From Anaerolineae bacterium (lineage in GTDB: Bacteria; Chloroflexota; Anaerolineae; Aggregatilineales; Phototrophicaceae): a DNA stretch of 33,128 nt. Made by a program: the position numbers and the translations under genes. The stretch spans positions 1-33,128 of the forward strand of contig JACDGI010000010.1 in the NCBI GenBank assembly GCA_013821665.1, read 5' to 3'. Positions 9,312 to 18,383 of this stretch are shown here, piece by piece; the first letter of the stretch is position 1, and the number at the start of each line of letters is the position of its first letter. The notes below the pieces were generated by a model. That model worked only from the letters and a program-made list of their open reading frames with translations, ran no database searches and was not told where the DNA came from.

Positions 9312-9358
9312 TGACAAGTATATCACAAAAATCTACTCTTAAATCAACATCGAATACT

Positions 9359-9400
9359 AACCGCCAAGAACGCCAAGATGAAGGCAGAGAAAGCAGAGAT
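9359..9400 (+). repeat. CGCAGAG-type intergenic repeat (copy 1)
   Basis: aaccgccaagaacgccaagatgaaggcagagaaagcagaga directly upstream of the HMGL-like CDS. Confidence 0.75.
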
Positions 9401-9404
9401 AATC

Positions 9405-10709
9405 ATGATTCCAGAGCCGCAGTCACCAGAGTACTTTTTGGAGAGTTTTCCGCGAGAGGATTTCCCGCGTTATTTGTGGGCGGAAAAGCCAGCCGATTTA
9501 CCGGCGCAAGCATGGACAACCGAAACGACTCACCGTGACGGTCAACAAGGCGGTTTGCCATTGACGGCTGAGCAAAGCCTGAAAATCTATGACATTTTGT
9601 GCGCGTTTACGGGTAAGAGCGGCGCGATCCGGCAAGCGGAGTTTTTCGTTTATCGACCGTCGGATAAGGCGGCGTTACAAGGGGCATTGGAGCGTTATCA
9701 TGCCGGGGCACCGATTGAGCCGACAACATGGATACGGGCTTCGGCCAAAGATGTCGAATTGATTAAGACGTTGGGCATCCGCGAAACGGGGATGCTGGCT
9801 TCGGCTTCGGATTACCACACCTTCCATAAGTTTAAGCCGGGTGGGCGCAATCAAGCGGCGGACACCTATTTGGAGGCGGTGCAGGTCACGGTCGAGGCGG
9901 GCATCCGTCCGCGTTTGCATCTGGAGGATGCGACACGCGCGCCGATGGATTTTATGCTGCCATTCGTGGAGGCGGTGCAAGCGATCTGTGCGTCCAGCGG
10001 ATTGAAGCCCAAATTCCGTGTGTGCGACACGATGGGTTTGGGACTGCCCTATGAAGATGTGGAACTACCACGCAGTGTGCCGAAGATCATCCGGAAGCTG
10101 CGAGGGATGGGATTGGCGGCGGAAGATTTGGAGTTTCATCCACACAATGACACCGGTTTAGTGGTGGCGAATTGTCTGGCAGCGATCCGGGCGGGCTGCG
10201 CGGTTATTAATGGGACATCGCTGGGCAAAGGCGAACGTTCGGGTAATGCGCCATTGGAACAAGTGCTGCTGCATCTGATTGGAATGGGTTATTTTGGAGA
10301 CGGTCAACCCGACTTCAAAGCGCTGAACGCGTTGGTCGATTTGTACGCGTCAATGGGTGAGGCGATCCCACCGAAGTATCCGTTGTATGGGCGTGATGCG
10401 CACCGGACGCGGGCGGGTGTCCATGCTGATGGATTGAATAAATTCTGGTGGATGTACGCGCCGTTCAATGTACCGGATTTGTTGGGCCGTCCGTTGGAAG
10501 TTTCGTTGACCAAGGATTCGGGCATCGCAGGGTTGATCTTCTTGATCCGGCAGCACCTTGGTGTTGATCTGCCGAAGGATGCGCCAGAACTGCAACCGAT
10601 CCAACAGTGGCTGCTGAACGAGTTTGATAATGGTCGGCAGACAAGCATTGAGTGGGAAGAGATCGAACCGTTGGTGCGGCGTGAGGTCGGGCAGTTGAGC
10701 GCGGGATAG
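9405..10709 (+). CDS. HMGL-like/DRE-TIM acyltransferase-lyase (2-isopropylmalate/homocitrate/Re-citrate synthase-like)
   Basis: 'TTETTHRDGQQGG', 'FRVCDTMGLGLPYEDV', 'FHPHNDTGLVVANCLAAIRAGCAVINGTSLGKGERSGNAPLEQV'. Start at MIPEPQSPEYF chosen because the earlier ATG (9378) is inside the repeat. Confidence 0.87.
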   Translation: MIPEPQSPEYFLESFPREDFPRYLWAEKPADLPAQAWTTETTHRDGQQGGLPLTAEQSLKIYDILCAFTGKSGAIRQAEFFVYRPSDKAALQGALERYHAGAPIEPTTWIRASAKDVELIKTLGIRETGMLASASDYHTFHKFKPGGRNQAADTYLEAVQVTVEAGIRPRLHLEDATRAPMDFMLPFVEAVQAICASSGLKPKFRVCDTMGLGLPYEDVELPRSVPKIIRKLRGMGLAAEDLEFHPHNDTGLVVANCLAAIRAGCAVINGTSLGKGERSGNAPLEQVLLHLIGMGYFGDGQPDFKALNALVDLYASMGEAIPPKYPLYGRDAHRTRAGVHADGLNKFWWMYAPFNVPDLLGRPLEVSLTKDSGIAGLIFLIRQHLGVDLPKDAPELQPIQQWLLNEFDNGRQTSIEWEEIEPLVRREVGQLSAG

Positions 10710-10770
10710 CAATTAGTAACCGCTTAAAATGTGTGGAGGGCACATGAACACATCCCCTCCCTTTATCCCT

Positions 10771-12054
10771 CTTTCAGGGGTAGGTATGGTCAAGATAAAG
10801 GTTGAAATTTCCAAGAAGAGCGCGGCCATTGTTCATAAACAAACTCACAAACGAAGACGGGAACATGGCGAATAAAGGCAGCCAGAATTGCTAGTTGACC
10901 GAGCGTAAAGCAAGAAAGACGACGATAACCTTTTTGGGACGGGCTCCAAGTATCGGGTAAGGGAGTGAATGAACTGGCAGGCAGTTGGGATGCAACAGAG
11001 CCGCCGACACTCAGTGTCCATAAAGTGGCGACGGTCAGAACCAACCAGAGGCGTTCGGCACGAGCAGGATCCTGCATCTTGGTATGATGCCAACCCCAAC
11101 CCCCGCGTTTGAGGTCTTTAAAACCGGCTTCAATCCACGAGCGCATCCCATACCAAGCAATATCGGCGTGTTTGGGTGCTAAATCTGTCACGACCAACCA
11201 AGGATCGTCATAGGTTGGGTCATAATGTGCTAACAAGGTGCAGTCGAGTTGGGAATCTTTGGTTTTAAAACAGGTCACACGCCCCGACCAGTCGGGACGT
11301 TGAGCATGAACCAGGCTGGATAAAAGCCGAAAACAGCGATTGCGTTGCGGGCGAAATTGACCCTGTTGGTTGATGCGTAGAAACGGATGCCACTCCACCT
11401 GTAGACACTTCTGGTATAACCATTTGGCATACAAGCCTCGATCCGCTAAAACCAAGACAAACCAGTCGGCAGGGACAGCCGACGATAAATGGTCGATTAA
11501 GCCTTCCCAATGCGGTCGCCACTCGCCTTTTTGCTCACTTTTCAATACTTTCCAAGCCACCGGAATAGCGCATCCCCGATAGACAACACTAATGCTCAGT
11601 ACCGTGAAGATATTCCGAAAACTGGTGGCATCTAATACCAAGGCCAGACGCTGTTCGCTGCTCGCCCACCACGATAATATCCATTTCAGTAAGTCCCCAA
11701 AACTGTGTTCAACCGCTAAACTGCGGCGTTTTTCCCCTCGTTTATCCCTACCCTCATACGTGAATTCCCGTAAACGCTGGCGCAGTGTATTCGGCGATTG
11801 TTCAAGTAGCATACTCAGCAAGCCGCTAATCTTACTGATCCCACAGCATTGGCTTAACACCGCTCCAAAGCTATACAGAGCCAGTACCTTCGCCTCGGCT
11901 GAGTACAAATGCGGTAACTTCCTTGACACGATCTCCATCCATTCCGATAATTCTTGTTGGTGGTGTCTCATTTTCTCAGGTTTCGATTGGTTTTAGAGAA
12001 CTCTATCTTAACCTGTTTTTTTGCCTCACCACCTCAAATACCTACCCCTGAAAG
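10771..12054 (-). mobile_element. IS4-like insertion sequence
   Basis: 17-bp perfect terminal inverted repeat CTTTCAGGGGTAGGTAT (10771-10787) / ATACCTACCCCTGAAAG (12038-12054) flanking the transposase ORF. Confidence 0.85.
10790..11971 (-). CDS. DDE transposase (IS4-family-like)
   Basis: 'LALVLDATSF' (D), 'VLVLADRGLYAKWL' (D), 'WYGMRSWIEAGFKDLKRGGWGWHHTKMQDPARAERLWL' (Y-R-E signature). Confidence 0.9.
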   Translation of the reverse strand: MRHHQQELSEWMEIVSRKLPHLYSAEAKVLALYSFGAVLSQCCGISKISGLLSMLLEQSPNTLRQRLREFTYEGRDKRGEKRRSLAVEHSFGDLLKWILSWWASSEQRLALVLDATSFRNIFTVLSISVVYRGCAIPVAWKVLKSEQKGEWRPHWEGLIDHLSSAVPADWFVLVLADRGLYAKWLYQKCLQVEWHPFLRINQQGQFRPQRNRCFRLLSSLVHAQRPDWSGRVTCFKTKDSQLDCTLLAHYDPTYDDPWLVVTDLAPKHADIAWYGMRSWIEAGFKDLKRGGWGWHHTKMQDPARAERLWLVLTVATLWTLSVGGSVASQLPASSFTPLPDTWSPSQKGYRRLSCFTLGQLAILAAFIRHVPVFVCEFVYEQWPRSSWKFQPLS

Positions 12055-12076
12055 GGGTTGGGGTGGGGGTTCTTTC

Positions 12077-12096
12077 AACTCAGTACTCAGCACTTC
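12077..12096 (-). repeat. Word-type repeat CAACTCAGTACTCAGCACTT just after a stop codon
   Basis: Reverse complement AAGTGCTGAGTACTGAGTTG shares AAGTGCTGAG with 7203-7236. Confidence 0.5.
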
Positions 12097-13164
12097 TTAC
12101 AAATCCACCCACCGTCGTTCCTGTGACGACAACCGGATCGCATCCATCGCCTGTTGAGTCTTAAACCCATCTGCGAAGGTCGCGCCCCACGTCACACCGC
12201 GTCCCTCACGGATTGCGTTAGTTGTCTCTTGGATCAGCGCCACAAACGAAATGTTCCAAATCCCTTTACCGATCCCCGGCAAGTTCGCGTTGGGATCGCT
12301 CTCGCTCACATCTACAAAGTCTTCACCGGCCTTTGCCAGCCATAACTTCTCTTCGCCCTCGGTGAGTTTGATCGTTCCCTCACTACCGAAAATTTGTACA
12401 TGGTTACCCATGTTGTTCCGCGCCACCGTACTAATAAACACCTGCGCTATCGCACCGCTTTTCATCTCGGCTGTGAAAGTAGTCAAATCGTCAGCGGTCG
12501 CCACGAACGCGGCACCATTATTCTTATCCGTCCGGTCAGGAACCATCGTCACCACCTGCCCACTCACTGCGTTGATGTCACCGAGCCAGAAACGCAGCAA
12601 ATCCAGTTGATGTGAGCCGTTTGCTCCCAAACGACCGCCGCCCATCTCGACCTTTGCCAGCCAGCTATCAGCCGCTTGTGACGCAGGATTGCCCCAACTT
12701 GAACCGATCACCGAAACGTTGGCGTGTCGAATCTGACCGATCACACCATCTTTAATCAACTGGTGGATTTTGCGTCGGTTCGGGTTAAAGCGCAGCTCAT
12801 GTCCGATCATATGAACCCGATTGAGCGCCGTCGCCTTCTCTAACATCAACAGCGACTCGTTACTGTTCATCGCCATCGGCTTCTCGCAAATCACATGTGC
12901 GCCAGCCTCTAATGCTGCCAGCACCATCGGCGCGTGGTAAATCGTCGGTGTCGCAATGCCTACTAGATCGACTTGATGCTTCTCTAGCATCACCTTCCAG
13001 TTGTCGTAGGCGTTCGGGATATTGAATTTGTCCGCAACCGCCTTTGCACTCTCCAACCGCGCGCTGGAAATCGCCACCAACTCCACGTCTGGAATAGTCG
13101 CCAACGCCGGTAAATAAGCCTCTTTGGCGAAACTCGCCCCAATCACTGCTGCTCTAATCGTCAT
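12097..13164 (-). CDS. Gfo/Idh/MocA family oxidoreductase
   Basis: 'AAVIGASFAKEAYLPALATIPDVELVAISS', 'VICEKPMAMN', 'GGGRLGANGSHQLDLLRFWLGD'. Confidence 0.93.
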   Translation of the reverse strand: MTIRAAVIGASFAKEAYLPALATIPDVELVAISSARLESAKAVADKFNIPNAYDNWKVMLEKHQVDLVGIATPTIYHAPMVLAALEAGAHVICEKPMAMNSNESLLMLEKATALNRVHMIGHELRFNPNRRKIHQLIKDGVIGQIRHANVSVIGSSWGNPASQAADSWLAKVEMGGGRLGANGSHQLDLLRFWLGDINAVSGQVVTMVPDRTDKNNGAAFVATADDLTTFTAEMKSGAIAQVFISTVARNNMGNHVQIFGSEGTIKLTEGEEKLWLAKAGEDFVDVSESDPNANLPGIGKGIWNISFVALIQETTNAIREGRGVTWGATFADGFKTQQAMDAIRLSSQERRWVDL

Positions 13165-13211
13165 TTTCTCTTTGCCTTTATCTTGGCGCTCTCTGCGTCT
13201 TGGCGGTTAAA
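13165..13211 (-). repeat. CGCAGAG-type intergenic repeat (copy 2, minus strand)
   Basis: Minus-strand reading gtttaaccgccaagacgcagagagcgccaagataaaggcaaagagaaa ends next to the ATG of the Gfo/Idh/MocA gene. Confidence 0.75.
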
Positions 13212-13224
13212 CTGTATTTCTTCC

Positions 13225-14604
13225 TCACCACAGATCGCGTGCTTTCAACACCTCGCCAACTGCTTCCAAGTTTCGCAGTTCCGCCTCGGAATAATTCCGT
13301 GAGAGCAGTACACCGCTTGCCCCACCATCAAAAGCGGCATTCACACCATCCTTGATTTCGTCGGGTGTGATTTCCTTGCTCTTGCCACCATCACCCACGC
13401 CTACGCCGATCCCCGAATAGACTTTGCGTCCAGTATCGGCCACCAGATTTGCTGTCCATTGCTTGACGTATTCCGGCTTGAAACCCGCCATCGGTGCTTC
13501 ACTGCGTGGCGCGATGAACTCATTCAAATTAAGGATGGTCGCCAGCGCATTATAGGCACCATCCGGAGTCGCATCGGCCAATACGGCTTTCTGCCAGCTC
13601 TCGGCGAAGTTCGCAAACCGTGCCCCTGCGGGTGTGTGATACAAAACCGGCTTGAACCAATCCGCGTACGGCGCATACTCCGTCTGGTCGTACTGCGCCT
13701 TCGCGTATGGATTATAGGTATTAATCACCTGCCACACGCCGAAACCAACTTCTTTTTTCGGGTCAAAAAACTTGATCAGTCCCGAAACTTCGTGGTACAT
13801 ATCCTGATGTGCATCCAACCACATTTTCTCCCACATCAGCACTTCGGGATTCAACAGCAGATGCCGCAGCAGGGTCACAAACACCCCATCACGCGGACGT
13901 TCGCCTTTCCGCACGCCTTGAAGGAAGCGGTCTATTTTCTGGTAGCCTTCGATTGAGCGCTGCACATCCAAGCCGCGCGCCCGTGCCTCAGCTTTGAAAT
14001 ACTCATCAAAGCCGGTCGAACTATCCCCTCTAAAAATATCCATCAACGGACTGTGCCGCTCAATTCCCCATAGCATTCCAGTCAAATCATGGTTGCTAAA
14101 CCAGTCGCTAATTACCGACCGCCACCATGCGCGGTATTGCGGGTTCATCAATGAAGGTCGTGTCGCCAGCTTGCCCCAGTGATCACGATCTAAAAAGTGC
14201 GCGAACCCCGGTTGCCAGATCGAGCGGATGCTGGAAGCCGATGTTTCACAGTAATAGGGATAGACTTGCATCCCGCGTTTCTTCGCCGCTGGAATCACAT
14301 CGCGGAAGGTATCAAATCCTTTATAAAGCGGATCAGGCGCGGCAAACTTCTTATGAAAAGTGCCTTCGTAGAACTCAGGATCAGGTTCAAAGAAAGCCCC
14401 GCCTTGTAAATTATCCTTTTCGGCTACACCGTGGTCAGGGAAGCCATAAGGCGCTCGTCCCGCATTACCATAGCTCCACGACAATGCCGAAATCAGCAGG
14501 GCATTCACACCCGCTTTCTCTTGTAGAATGTCTAATACTTGCTCGACACCCTCATCAATAAAACTGATGGCACCAATTTGGATGCCTACCCATGTCTTGG
14601 TCAT
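13225..14604 (-). CDS. Hypothetical protein, TIM-barrel / glycoside-hydrolase-like
   Basis: 459 aa; barrel-like features 'GVNALLISALSW', 'AAKKRGMQVYPYYCET', 'LTGMLWGIERHSPL', 'GGASGVLLSRNYSEAELRNLEAVGEVL'. Confidence 0.65.
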   Translation of the reverse strand: MTKTWVGIQIGAISFIDEGVEQVLDILQEKAGVNALLISALSWSYGNAGRAPYGFPDHGVAEKDNLQGGAFFEPDPEFYEGTFHKKFAAPDPLYKGFDTFRDVIPAAKKRGMQVYPYYCETSASSIRSIWQPGFAHFLDRDHWGKLATRPSLMNPQYRAWWRSVISDWFSNHDLTGMLWGIERHSPLMDIFRGDSSTGFDEYFKAEARARGLDVQRSIEGYQKIDRFLQGVRKGERPRDGVFVTLLRHLLLNPEVLMWEKMWLDAHQDMYHEVSGLIKFFDPKKEVGFGVWQVINTYNPYAKAQYDQTEYAPYADWFKPVLYHTPAGARFANFAESWQKAVLADATPDGAYNALATILNLNEFIAPRSEAPMAGFKPEYVKQWTANLVADTGRKVYSGIGVGVGDGGKSKEITPDEIKDGVNAAFDGGASGVLLSRNYSEAELRNLEAVGEVLKARDLW

Positions 14605-14674
14605 GTTTCCCTACCACTTTAATGAATTACAACTATGCCCAATGGTTAACCGATGCACATTCTGCTTCTCGTCT

Positions 14675-15616
14675 CTAGCTTCGTCCACGCAGTCTCGGAT
14701 CAAGGAAATCGCGCAGCCAGTCGCCTAGAATATTAATCGCCAACACAGTCAGCATGATCGCCAAACCGGGTAATACGGCCAACCACCATTTCCCAGCCAG
14801 CAGTTGGTCGCGGCTTTCCGCCAGCATTCCACCCCATGTTGGAACGGTCGGCGGCACACCCAATCCCAAAAATGATAGCGATGCTTCCGAGAGAATTACG
14901 CTCGCCACATTAAAGGAAGAAATCACGATTAACGGTGCCAGCACATTCGGGAAAATGCTGCGGAACATAATCCGCGTATGGCTGGCACCCATGCTGCGTG
15001 CTGCCTCAACATATTCTTTCTCACGCTGGCTGATGGTCTGACCACGGGCGATACGGGCATACGTCACCCATTGACCAACGCCCAGTACCAGCACCAGATT
15101 TGGGATACCCGGCCCCAGCACTACCAGTACCATAATCGTCAGCAAAATAAATGGGAACGCCAGTTGAATATCGGCCAGCCGCATAATTACATCGTCCAAC
15201 GCACCACCGTAGTAACCGGCGATAATGCCTAACGTTGTGCCCATCACACCGCCGATACCAACAGCGGTTACGCCCACCATCAGCGAAATTCGTGCGCCGT
15301 AAATCAGACGAGAAAGTACATCGCGACCCAAGCCGTCCGTCCCTAGAAGAAAACTGCTGTTGTCCAATCCAGCCGCTGGAAACGGCGGTAATAGTCTTAG
15401 AATAAGGGTCTGGCGATTGGGATCTTTCGGTGAAATTTGTGGACCAAGTACCGCACAAAAAACCACCGCTGCAAGAATGATAAGTCCCAGAACCGGCCAG
15501 CGGGCTTTGATTAAGCTAATACGTGCCCGTCGCCATACGGAAGATTGCGTTTGAACCGTCAGTACAACCGGAATTACCGGCGAAAGGGTTTTGGCTTGCA
15601 CCGTAGTTTCTCCCAC
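14675..15616 (-). CDS. Peptide/nickel-type ABC transporter permease (DppC-like)
   Basis: 'LLGTDGLGRDVLSRLIYGARISLMVG', 'EYVEAARSMGASHTRIMFRSIFPNVLAPLIV', 'LSEASLSFLGLGVPPTVPTWGGML'. Confidence 0.95.
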   Translation of the reverse strand: MGETTVQAKTLSPVIPVVLTVQTQSSVWRRARISLIKARWPVLGLIILAAVVFCAVLGPQISPKDPNRQTLILRLLPPFPAAGLDNSSFLLGTDGLGRDVLSRLIYGARISLMVGVTAVGIGGVMGTTLGIIAGYYGGALDDVIMRLADIQLAFPFILLTIMVLVVLGPGIPNLVLVLGVGQWVTYARIARGQTISQREKEYVEAARSMGASHTRIMFRSIFPNVLAPLIVISSFNVASVILSEASLSFLGLGVPPTVPTWGGMLAESRDQLLAGKWWLAVLPGLAIMLTVLAINILGDWLRDFLDPRLRGRS

Positions 15617-15621
15617 AGCCC

Positions 15622-16599
15622 TTACCCCAGCCTTATCCGGGGGTCGAGCCGCGCATAAATAACGTCAACGAACAAATTCAAGCCAACAAAGATGAACGAG
15701 AACAAAATCACTGCCGCCTGTACCAGCGGAATATCACGCTGGGTAATCGCGGTAAAGACCAAGCGTCCAACACCCGGCCACGAAAACACCGTCTCAACAA
15801 TGACAACACCGCTTAGCAGGAAACCGAATTCCAAACCGAGCATGGTCACCACTGGAATAAGCGCATTACGAAAAGCATGTTTGAGGATGACAACCCGTTC
15901 GGCTAAACCTTTGGATCGGGCAGTCACCACATAATCCTGCGACAAAACTTCCAACATCGATGAGCGCACCAAACGTGCATTACGCGATAGCGAGAACACG
16001 CCAATGGTTATGCCGGGCAAAATAAGATGCCGTATAGCCTCAGGAATATTCCTGAAGGCGAGTTGTGTATCCCCCTTCAACAGCGGATCAAGCAGCGCCG
16101 TTCGCCCCGAAATGGGCAGCCAGCGTAACGCCAGTCCCACAAACAAAATCAGCATGATGCCTAGCCAAAAACTCGGCATCGACTGCCCAACCATTGCCAA
16201 CATCATGATGCCACCGTCAAGGGCTGTACCACGCCGCATGGCCGAAATAATCCCAATGGGAATCGCCAGCAGCGTCGAAAATAACATGGCAAAGAAAGTG
16301 AGTTCAATGGTAGCGGGCAGGCGTTCAAGTACCAGATCCAGCACGGGCGTTTTTGACCGCAGCGACATACCCATATCACCATGCAGCAAATTACCGATGA
16401 AAATCAGGTATTGTTCGGGCAGCGGTTTATCAAAACCCAACTTCGCTCGTACCTGAGCGATTTCTTCGTTACTGGCCCGTTCGTTCACATAGAGATAGGT
16501 GGGATCACCTGCCAGATGCAGACTAAAAAACGAAAGCATTGTCACACCTAAGATAACGATAATGGATTGCAAGAGGCGGCGTACTAAATACCGGCTCAT
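15622..16599 (-). CDS. Peptide/nickel-type ABC transporter permease (DppB-like)
   Basis: 'MSRYLVRRLLQSIIVILGVTMLSFF', 'QDYVVTARSKGLAERVVILKHAFRNALIPVVTMLG', 'VIVETVFSWPGVGRL'. Confidence 0.95.
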   Translation of the reverse strand: MSRYLVRRLLQSIIVILGVTMLSFFSLHLAGDPTYLYVNERASNEEIAQVRAKLGFDKPLPEQYLIFIGNLLHGDMGMSLRSKTPVLDLVLERLPATIELTFFAMLFSTLLAIPIGIISAMRRGTALDGGIMMLAMVGQSMPSFWLGIMLILFVGLALRWLPISGRTALLDPLLKGDTQLAFRNIPEAIRHLILPGITIGVFSLSRNARLVRSSMLEVLSQDYVVTARSKGLAERVVILKHAFRNALIPVVTMLGLEFGFLLSGVVIVETVFSWPGVGRLVFTAITQRDIPLVQAAVILFSFIFVGLNLFVDVIYARLDPRIRLG

Positions 16600-16639
16600 A
16601 ATGAGAATTTCCTACTTATCTTAACGATAGGACAAGATT

Positions 16640-16666
16640 ATGGGGCGAACACTATGTCCGCCCCAT
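16640..16666 (-). repeat. Intercistronic stem-loop ATGGGGCG-N11-CGCCCCAT between SBP and permease genes
   Basis: Perfect 8-bp arms 16640-16647 and 16659-16666. Confidence 0.65.
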
Positions 16667-16704
16667 TTCAAACAATAAACTATGAAACCTGACCGTTCAG
16701 CGAA

Positions 16705-18294
16705 CTACGACGGTTTAAGGGTAACGTTATTGACGATGATTTGCTCATCGCGGCGTGCTTGCCATTCCACACGGTTGCTGACACCGTAGAAATCCGGTTG
16801 CATGTACAGGAAAATCCACGGCGGATCGTCATGCATCACCTGAAGCATCTGGTTAACGACATCTTTTTCCTTGGCGGGATCACGGATGTCAGCCAAGCTG
16901 TTCCACAACTCGAACCACTTGGGGTTGGCCCAACTGGTGTAGTTGGTGGAAGCATCTGGAGCCGAAATATCGGACATGTCGTAAATCGCGCTCCATGTAT
17001 CGCCACCGGTTCCAAGGAAGAACATCGGCCCCATCTTGTGTGTACGCACCAATGGGACGTATTCCGAACTCCAATCCTTGATTTCCAGATCGACCTTCAC
17101 ACCCACATCGGTCAGGTATTGGGCAATCGCCTGTACTACCGCTGCATCATTCAGGTAGCGACCACGAGGCCCCTGGAAGGTAATCTCGAAGCGTGTGCCG
17201 TCAGCCTTGAGCGGATAACCAGCAGCGTCGAGGAGTTCTCCGGCCTTCTTGGGATCATAAGGATAGGGTTCGATTGCGGGGTCGCCATTCGGATCATTGA
17301 CCATCGTGGCCGCACGTTTGCATTCTGTACCGAGTAATGTCTTGCAAATGGTCGGGACATCAATTGCGTACTGCAATGCGACGCGCACGTCACTCTTCTG
17401 GATCACGTCAGCACCCGGCAGACTAGCCATATCTGCGGCTAAGTTGAAACCGACATACATACGGCGTGTACCTTGAACGGCTTCGACCTTGGCGCTGTCC
17501 GAACTGTTGACGGCATCGACTTGATCTGCTGGTACGTTGGCAGCAATATCGACGTTGCCAGCCAAGAGTTCAGCTACGCGGGTCGAGTTTTCGGGGATAA
17601 CACGCCAGATCAGGCGGTCAAATGTTGGTGTGAACAGCTTAAAGCTTTCATTACGAGCAAGTTCAATGTAGTCATCCTTGACGCGAGTGACGAGTTTGTA
17701 TGGGCCAGAGGCAACTGGAGACTCAGCCGCTTGTTCCAGCGTCATCTTCTCGTATGAGTCTTTGCAATGAATACCAACCTCGGCGATCAAGCCCAGCGCA
17801 ATCGATTGATACTTCTTCATCACGATGGTGACGTTCAGCGGATCAACAACCTTAGCATCCGCATAGCTAATGGCATCCAAGACGAAGCCAGCCGTATTAC
17901 CCGTAAATTTATTATCGGGGTTGGCAGCACGTTGGAAGGTATAAGCCACATCTTCAGCCGTTAGTGCTTCACCATCTTGGCAGGTCAAGCCATCATTCAG
18001 CGTGAAGGTCATTTCTTTACCGTCGTCCGAAAGTTTATAGGACTTGGCAAGATAGGGGACAATCGAACCCTTATCGTCAACCGTATACAGTGAAGCGAAA
18101 ATGTGGTTGTCAATATTGGCTTCTGAACGTGAGTTCGAGTTTGATGGGTCAAACGTTTCAAGATCAACGCTCTGGGCAATTACCAACGTCTTTTCGTCCG
18201 GCGCAGTTTGTGCGTGAACGACCAACGGCAGGGCAGCCAGAAGCAAAACGGGAAACAACATGAGCTTACGAACTTTTAAGAAGTGACCGGGCAT
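16705..18294 (-). CDS. ABC transporter substrate-binding protein, family 5 (peptide/nickel type)
   Basis: N-terminal signal peptide; 'LVIAQSVDLETFDPSNSNSRSEANIDNHIFASLY', 'DGLTCQDGEALTAEDVAYTFQRAANP'. Confidence 0.94.
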   Translation of the reverse strand: MPGHFLKVRKLMLFPVLLLAALPLVVHAQTAPDEKTLVIAQSVDLETFDPSNSNSRSEANIDNHIFASLYTVDDKGSIVPYLAKSYKLSDDGKEMTFTLNDGLTCQDGEALTAEDVAYTFQRAANPDNKFTGNTAGFVLDAISYADAKVVDPLNVTIVMKKYQSIALGLIAEVGIHCKDSYEKMTLEQAAESPVASGPYKLVTRVKDDYIELARNESFKLFTPTFDRLIWRVIPENSTRVAELLAGNVDIAANVPADQVDAVNSSDSAKVEAVQGTRRMYVGFNLAADMASLPGADVIQKSDVRVALQYAIDVPTICKTLLGTECKRAATMVNDPNGDPAIEPYPYDPKKAGELLDAAGYPLKADGTRFEITFQGPRGRYLNDAAVVQAIAQYLTDVGVKVDLEIKDWSSEYVPLVRTHKMGPMFFLGTGGDTWSAIYDMSDISAPDASTNYTSWANPKWFELWNSLADIRDPAKEKDVVNQMLQVMHDDPPWIFLYMQPDFYGVSNRVEWQARRDEQIIVNNVTLKPS

Positions 18295-18383
18295 TGCTCA
18301 AAACTCCTATAAACCTAAACACAATGACTAACGAAATGGTAAATCGATATACATATCCCCAATAAATATCTCCTTCGTCAGAT

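Noticed and set aside
9378-9404. Start codon of the HMGL-like ORF inside the CGCAGAG repeat (MKAEKAEII)
   Set aside because: The residues are encoded by the repeat's purine-rich tail; MIPEPQSPEYF at 9405 is the more natural start.
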